Assembly (NCBI RefSeq): GCF_019645875.1
Contig: NZ_CP081000.1
Location: 1,178,001-1,242,000 of the forward strand
DNA from: Mycolicibacterium senegalense
GTDB taxonomy: Bacteria > Actinomycetota > Actinomycetes > Mycobacteriales > Mycobacteriaceae
Direction: 5' to 3'
DNA length: 64,000 nucleotides
In this document: positions 61,101 to 64,000 of the stretch, piece by piece
How positions within the stretch are numbered: position 1 is the first letter of the stretch
How the letters are laid out: every line of letters begins with the position of its first letter
Position numbers and translations under genes: made by a program
The notes under the pieces: generated by a model
Database searches by the model: none
What the model was told of the DNA's origin: nothing
What the model saw: only the letters and a program-made list of their open reading frames with translations

Positions 61101-62702
61101 TTGTCGGGGTTACAGCCTGATCTGTACCGCTGCTTTATGGATCGGACCTGGCGTTCGATGGCACCGGATGGAACTGTGGCGTTGATCCATCCGGAGAGTC
61201 ATTTCACGGAGCTGAGGGCGAAGGGTCTGCGCCGTGAAACATATCGGCGACTCCGGCGGCACTGGCAATTCCGAAATGAAAAGCGGTTGTTCGAGATTCA
61301 CGACGCCAAGGAGTACGGCGTGCATGTCTACGGCACCACAGGTCCAGTCAAATTCCTGCAAGCCGCGTCGCTGTATCACCCCGACACCGTGACCAGATCT
61401 TTCGACCACAGAGGGTCGGGACCGGCGCCCGGTGTGAAAGACGAAGAGGGCAATTGGGATCTTCGGCCTCATGCCGAGCGCATCATCGAGGTCACAGAAC
61501 CTGAACTTGCGGCCTGGGCAGCCCTCATTGATGAACCCGGCACACCAGCCGCCGAGGCCCGCATGCTGTATCCAGTGAACCGCTCCAGCGCGGAGGTGCT
61601 CGACATCATTGCGGCAGCGCCGCGCCTTGGGAACATTGGCTTTGAATGGACCGCAGGGTGGCATGAATCAGCTGACCGCAAGCTGGGGTACTTCGAGTCC
61701 GGCTCGGCGGTCCCCGATCGGTGGGAGGACGTCATCCTCCAAGGGCCGCATCTATCGGTTGCGTCCCCGCTACATCAACAGCCAAATCCATCGATGCGTA
61801 GCAATCAGGACTACTCCACGGTAGACCTCGACGCGGTCGGTGAGGATTTCGTCCCGCGCACCAACTACCAGATCGCCAAGCCCTACGCCGAATACATTGC
61901 TGCATACCCGAAGTGGCACGGCGAACCTAGTTCGACCTTCTTTCGGCTGGCGTGGCGCGAAATGTGCGATGTCGCAACCGTTCGCACTCTGCACACTGCG
62001 TTGCTACCGCCTGGCCCAACTCACGTGCACGCCGTGCACACTTTCACCCTTGCTGGGGCGACCCGTGAATTGGCGATGTTGGCAGGAGTCAGTCATTCGA
62101 TCGTTGCTGACTTCATGGTGAAAGCGGTTGGTAGCGGCCACGTCAAGTTTTCGTTCTGGAAGCAGATTCCCTTCCCGCGCAATCACCCCCTCGGACCCCA
62201 ACTCTTGCTCCGCACCCTGCGACTAAACTGCCTCGTTCGGCCCTACGCCCCGTTATGGGAGGAGTTGTACGACAAAACATGGCAGCAGGATTCGTGGGTT
62301 CCGCACATTGGTGTGGACTATGTGGACCGTGCCCCGCTCGGTGCGGTCGACAAAAAGTGGGAGTGGGCCACACCGCTGCGCCGCGCTGCAGACCGCCGGC
62401 AGGCACTGGTGGAGATCGACGCGATCGTCGCGATCACGCTCGGCATCACCGCCGAGGAACTGTCGACGATCTATCGCACCCAGTTCCCGGTACTGCAGAA
62501 GTACGAGCGGGACGCGCTCTATGACGCGAACGGGCGACAGCTCCCCGGCAAGTTGGCGTCGGAGTACCGCAAGAAGGGTGCGCTGAAAGCCGATGATCTG
62601 ACCGTCGACGGCGTCACCTACGTAGAGCCGTTCGTCGGGGTGGACCGGGAGCGCGATATGGAGTTGGCGCACAAGCATTTCAGCGCCGTGATGGAGTCCT
62701 AG
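58119..62702 (+). CDS. Large Eco57I/DrmMI-type adenine-specific DNA methyltransferase
   Basis: 1527 aa. SAM motif I is EPALGSGAF from Glu560, and YGVDLNATAVELAEISLWLDTM is the next motif. The catalytic NPPW is at 923-926, about 360 residues after motif I, so a large insert separates them (it contains a helical domain with repeated Arg-Glu runs). N-terminal 500 residues: helical, nuclease-like region not confirmed. The C-terminal 550 residues would be the target-recognition part. No restriction nuclease domain is visible. It probably methylates host DNA to mark self, as in DISARM and BREX. Coupled to the upstream SNF2 helicase (3-bp gap); the next gene follows after 47 bp. Confidence 0.92.
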   Translation: MASYDSIVVGEDWISEHYFTTDSTRESFQAKVIELCKQWDAEAKEGRDTVRQQLLAATRDLQTALSALAENPGGAADAHALVRHTMGFGEKLAEFTGERAGTQLRLPNAQLPGVTSTLFLQAHPVESIDDLLDPQTGHLLDAGEEDGKPIEAVSKAVSAVFRVDEPPEFVVVQAGQWLLLAEAERWAEGRYLAVDLLVVAERRDDTRGGELDRVAAMLGRQALLPDADGNIWWTGVLEDSVKHTVGVSKDLREGIRLSIEIIANDVVRRRADRDLPLDAIDPQQLAKHSLRFLYRILFLLYAEASPELRVLPAGAPEYGEGYGLDRLRELTLTELVSPAAKNGTHLYESLATLFRLVDRGHTPQTSQVADDPAPGLEFNALRADLFAKEATALIDEVGLSNEATQRVLEHLLLSKESKGRKGADRGFISYAELGINQLGAVYEGLMSYTGFFAKEDLYEVAKNGDPEKGSWVVPVTRADHLSESDFVKTVDEATGEQVPVIHREGTFVFRLAGRERQQSASYYTPEVLTKFVVSQALAELLDQEGQRTTPEQILELTICEPALGSGAFAIEAVRHLAAEYLKRKQEDLGAVIDADRYQVELQKVKAYLALHQVYGVDLNATAVELAEISLWLDTMVAGLQAPWFGLHLRRGNSLIGARRAVYAPTLLAKKAWLTTVPKDVSLGEEIGAGIHHFLLPARGWGAVIDTAEARTYAPDRREELRLWRNGIRANPSAAIKKRLAALAQRVETLWQFTLRRLTIAESEIRRDIDVWGLHRHDRSETAVTREQIEAVLRDENGAYRRLRRVMDAWCAMWSWPVTTDIEPPDWDQWIGGLEALLGVPPRAGKFEKYGQTSLAGDLSWSELDVAEDTDRTFSQALPIEKALEGFPWLTVSQSIAEAQGFFHWELDFAPVFARGGFDLQVGNPPWVRPDWDEAGVLAEFDPWWQLADKPAEPVKVKKRAETLAQPSALTEFLDERTEQAGLKEHLGSGVDRPVLSGLQPDLYRCFMDRTWRSMAPDGTVALIHPESHFTELRAKGLRRETYRRLRRHWQFRNEKRLFEIHDAKEYGVHVYGTTGPVKFLQAASLYHPDTVTRSFDHRGSGPAPGVKDEEGNWDLRPHAERIIEVTEPELAAWAALIDEPGTPAAEARMLYPVNRSSAEVLDIIAAAPRLGNIGFEWTAGWHESADRKLGYFESGSAVPDRWEDVILQGPHLSVASPLHQQPNPSMRSNQDYSTVDLDAVGEDFVPRTNYQIAKPYAEYIAAYPKWHGEPSSTFFRLAWREMCDVATVRTLHTALLPPGPTHVHAVHTFTLAGATRELAMLAGVSHSIVADFMVKAVGSGHVKFSFWKQIPFPRNHPLGPQLLLRTLRLNCLVRPYAPLWEELYDKTWQQDSWVPHIGVDYVDRAPLGAVDKKWEWATPLRRAADRRQALVEIDAIVAITLGITAEELSTIYRTQFPVLQKYERDALYDANGRQLPGKLASEYRKKGALKADDLTVDGVTYVEPFVGVDRERDMELAHKHFSAVMES

Positions 62703-62749
62703 GTGATGAGGCAAAGCGCGTTGTCCAGGCGAGTGACAGGGGAGATCAG

Positions 62750-64000
62750 TTGAAGGAGATACACGGGGTAGCGCGGTCTGTCGCTGAGATCCTCAAGGGG
62801 GCCAAATACACCATCGACTACTACCAACGCGACTACAAGTGGGAAGAAAAGCAGCTTCGCGAACTCATCGATGATCTGAGTGATCAGTTCCTCGAGGCCT
62901 ACCAGCCCTCACACCAGCGCGAGGCAGTGCAGTCATACCCGTTCTACTTCCTGGGCTCGATCGTGATCAGTGAGAAGGGTGCGCAACGTTTCATCGTTGA
63001 CGGCCAACAACGTCTGACGACGCTGACGCTACTGCTGACCTATCTGCGCGAACTACAGAATGGCCACAACGAGCCGAACATCGACGAATTGATCCTGTCG
63101 AATGCGTTCGGCAAGAAGTCGTTCAACCTCGATGTCGAGGACCGAGTCGCTTGTATGACGGCGCTGTACGAGGGACAGCCGTTCACTCCCTCTCCCGCAG
63201 ACAGCGATTCGGTGCGCAACCTCGTCGAGCGCTACGAAGACATCGGCGAGCTGCTGCCCCAGGACCTTCAGAGGGATGCGTTGCCGTACTTCATCGACTG
63301 GCTGCAGTACCGCGTCCAGATCATCCAGATCACTGCTTACAGCGATGACGATGCCTACACCATCTTCGAGACGATGAACGACCGCGGGCTGCAACTGCGC
63401 CCCGTCGACATGCTCAAGGGCTACCTACTGGCCGGGATTGACGAGGACGTCCGCCGAGTGCCGGGAGATTTGTGGCGGCAGCGAGTCCAGGATCTAGCCG
63501 CTCTCGGCAAGGAACTCGACGCCGACTTCTTCAAGGCGTGGCTCCGCAGCCAGTACGCAGAGACGATTCGCGAACGGCGCAAGGGCGCGGTCGGCTTGGA
63601 CTACGACAAAATCGGCACCGAGTTCCACCGGTGGCTGCGAAGCAATGCCTCACGCGTCGGCCTGGAGAAGTCTGAGGACTACTCCCGATTTATTCGCGAG
63701 GACTTCGAGTTCTACAGTCGTCATTTCATGACCATCATGGCGGCAACAAAGGCGCCGGCATTGGTGACAGGTCTGGAGCGCGTCCGGTACAACGCTGATC
63801 ATCAGTTCACGCTGCAAATTCCGATGTTGCTCGCGCCGTTGGTCGTCGGCGAGGACGATGCCGTTGCGGTCCGCAAGATCAGCCTTGTCGCGAACTACGT
63901 CGACATCTTGCTGACTTGGCGGATCTGGAACAATCGTGCAATCGACGCCTCCACCCTGCAATATCGAACGTTTCTGGACACGAAAGCGATTCGTGGTAAA
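62750..64000 (+). CDS. DUF262 (GmrS/SspE-like) protein, 5' part (continues past the window)
   Basis: 417 codons are open to the last base. TTG 62750 with GGGGAG upstream gives MKEIHGVARSVAEILKGAKY, followed by the DUF262 motifs: YYQRDYKWEEKQLRELIDDL (QRxYxW), FLGSIVI and FIVDGQQRLTTLTLL (DGQQR). Further on, TIFETMNDRGLQLRPVDMLKGYL is the usual family core. DUF262 proteins sense modified DNA or nucleotides in GmrSD, BrxU and SspE, and usually carry a DUF1524 HNH nuclease C-terminally, which would lie beyond the window. Joined to the preceding methylase by 47 bp, so probably the same operon. Confidence 0.92.
   Translation, partial: MKEIHGVARSVAEILKGAKYTIDYYQRDYKWEEKQLRELIDDLSDQFLEAYQPSHQREAVQSYPFYFLGSIVISEKGAQRFIVDGQQRLTTLTLLLTYLRELQNGHNEPNIDELILSNAFGKKSFNLDVEDRVACMTALYEGQPFTPSPADSDSVRNLVERYEDIGELLPQDLQRDALPYFIDWLQYRVQIIQITAYSDDDAYTIFETMNDRGLQLRPVDMLKGYLLAGIDEDVRRVPGDLWRQRVQDLAALGKELDADFFKAWLRSQYAETIRERRKGAVGLDYDKIGTEFHRWLRSNASRVGLEKSEDYSRFIREDFEFYSRHFMTIMAATKAPALVTGLERVRYNADHQFTLQIPMLLAPLVVGEDDAVAVRKISLVANYVDILLTWRIWNNRAIDASTLQYRTFLDTKAIRGK

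Noticed and set aside
1..64000. CRISPR array, tRNA or integrase near the defence island
   Set aside because: I looked for regularly spaced repeats, tRNA-like ends and tyrosine-integrase motifs and saw none, so integration by a tRNA-targeting island cannot be claimed within this window.

Overview
The window is high-GC actinobacterial chromosome, almost certainly from a rapid-growing Mycobacterium/Mycolicibacterium. The evidence is a cutinase-family protein, two mycolic-acid cyclopropane-synthase-type methyltransferases beside a KasA-like ketosynthase, PknH-type sensor lipoproteins, several eukaryotic-like Ser/Thr kinases, a Ddn-like deazaflavin-dependent reductase and a chromosomal rifampin ADP-ribosyltransferase (arr). 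I saw no tRNA, rRNA, CRISPR array, complete insertion sequence or replication origin.

1-21.3 kb is ordinary mycobacterial core/accessory chromosome: cutinase 3' end, PiT phosphate transporter with a small membrane partner, lipoproteins, a SNF2-type helicase, a membrane flippase fused to a kinase-like domain, a Ser/Thr kinase with an extracytoplasmic amino-acid-binding-like domain, a P450, a patatin-galactokinase pair, a NYN-LOTUS protein, the mycolate-type ketosynthase/methyltransferase cluster, and an ABC exporter whose ATPase carries a cyclic-nucleotide-binding domain.

21.4-26.8 kb is a zone of gene decay. It holds a roughly 305-bp element with 40-bp terminal inverted repeats and a perfect central palindrome (a half-copy lies at 6.1 kb), a kinase gene with an internal deletion, a small gene broken by a CA insertion, a tandem pair of related unknown genes, and an ERCC4-type nuclease gene that appears to have lost its middle.

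26.8-35.8 kb holds a Mut7-C RNase-like gene, arr with a rifamycin-associated element (RAE) upstream, an unusual zinc-ribbon SDR, a DUF2786 protein, a tyrosine-phosphatase-like gene, and a TetR-controlled operon (old-yellow-enzyme, DJ-1/PfpI, acetoacetate-decarboxylase-like) with a near-perfect operator overlapping the promoter.

35.8-64.0 kb is a large anti-phage/DNA-defence island, almost all on the + strand: an Mrr-type endonuclease, a small lipoprotein, a PLD-helicase-DUF3427 protein, a UPF1-like helicase-nuclease, and then a tight run of five genes that continues past the window. These are a 1107-aa unknown protein, a 1666-aa DEAD/DUF1998 helicase, a DrmD-like SNF2 helicase, a 1527-aa DrmMI/Eco57I-like adenine methylase and a DUF262 (GmrS/SspE-like) protein. 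The five-gene run combines parts reminiscent of Druantia III (unknown plus DUF1998 helicase), class 1 DISARM (SNF2 helicase plus adenine methylase) and modification-dependent GmrSD. It is my best candidate for an undescribed system. Domain names are read from motifs by eye; no database search was possible.
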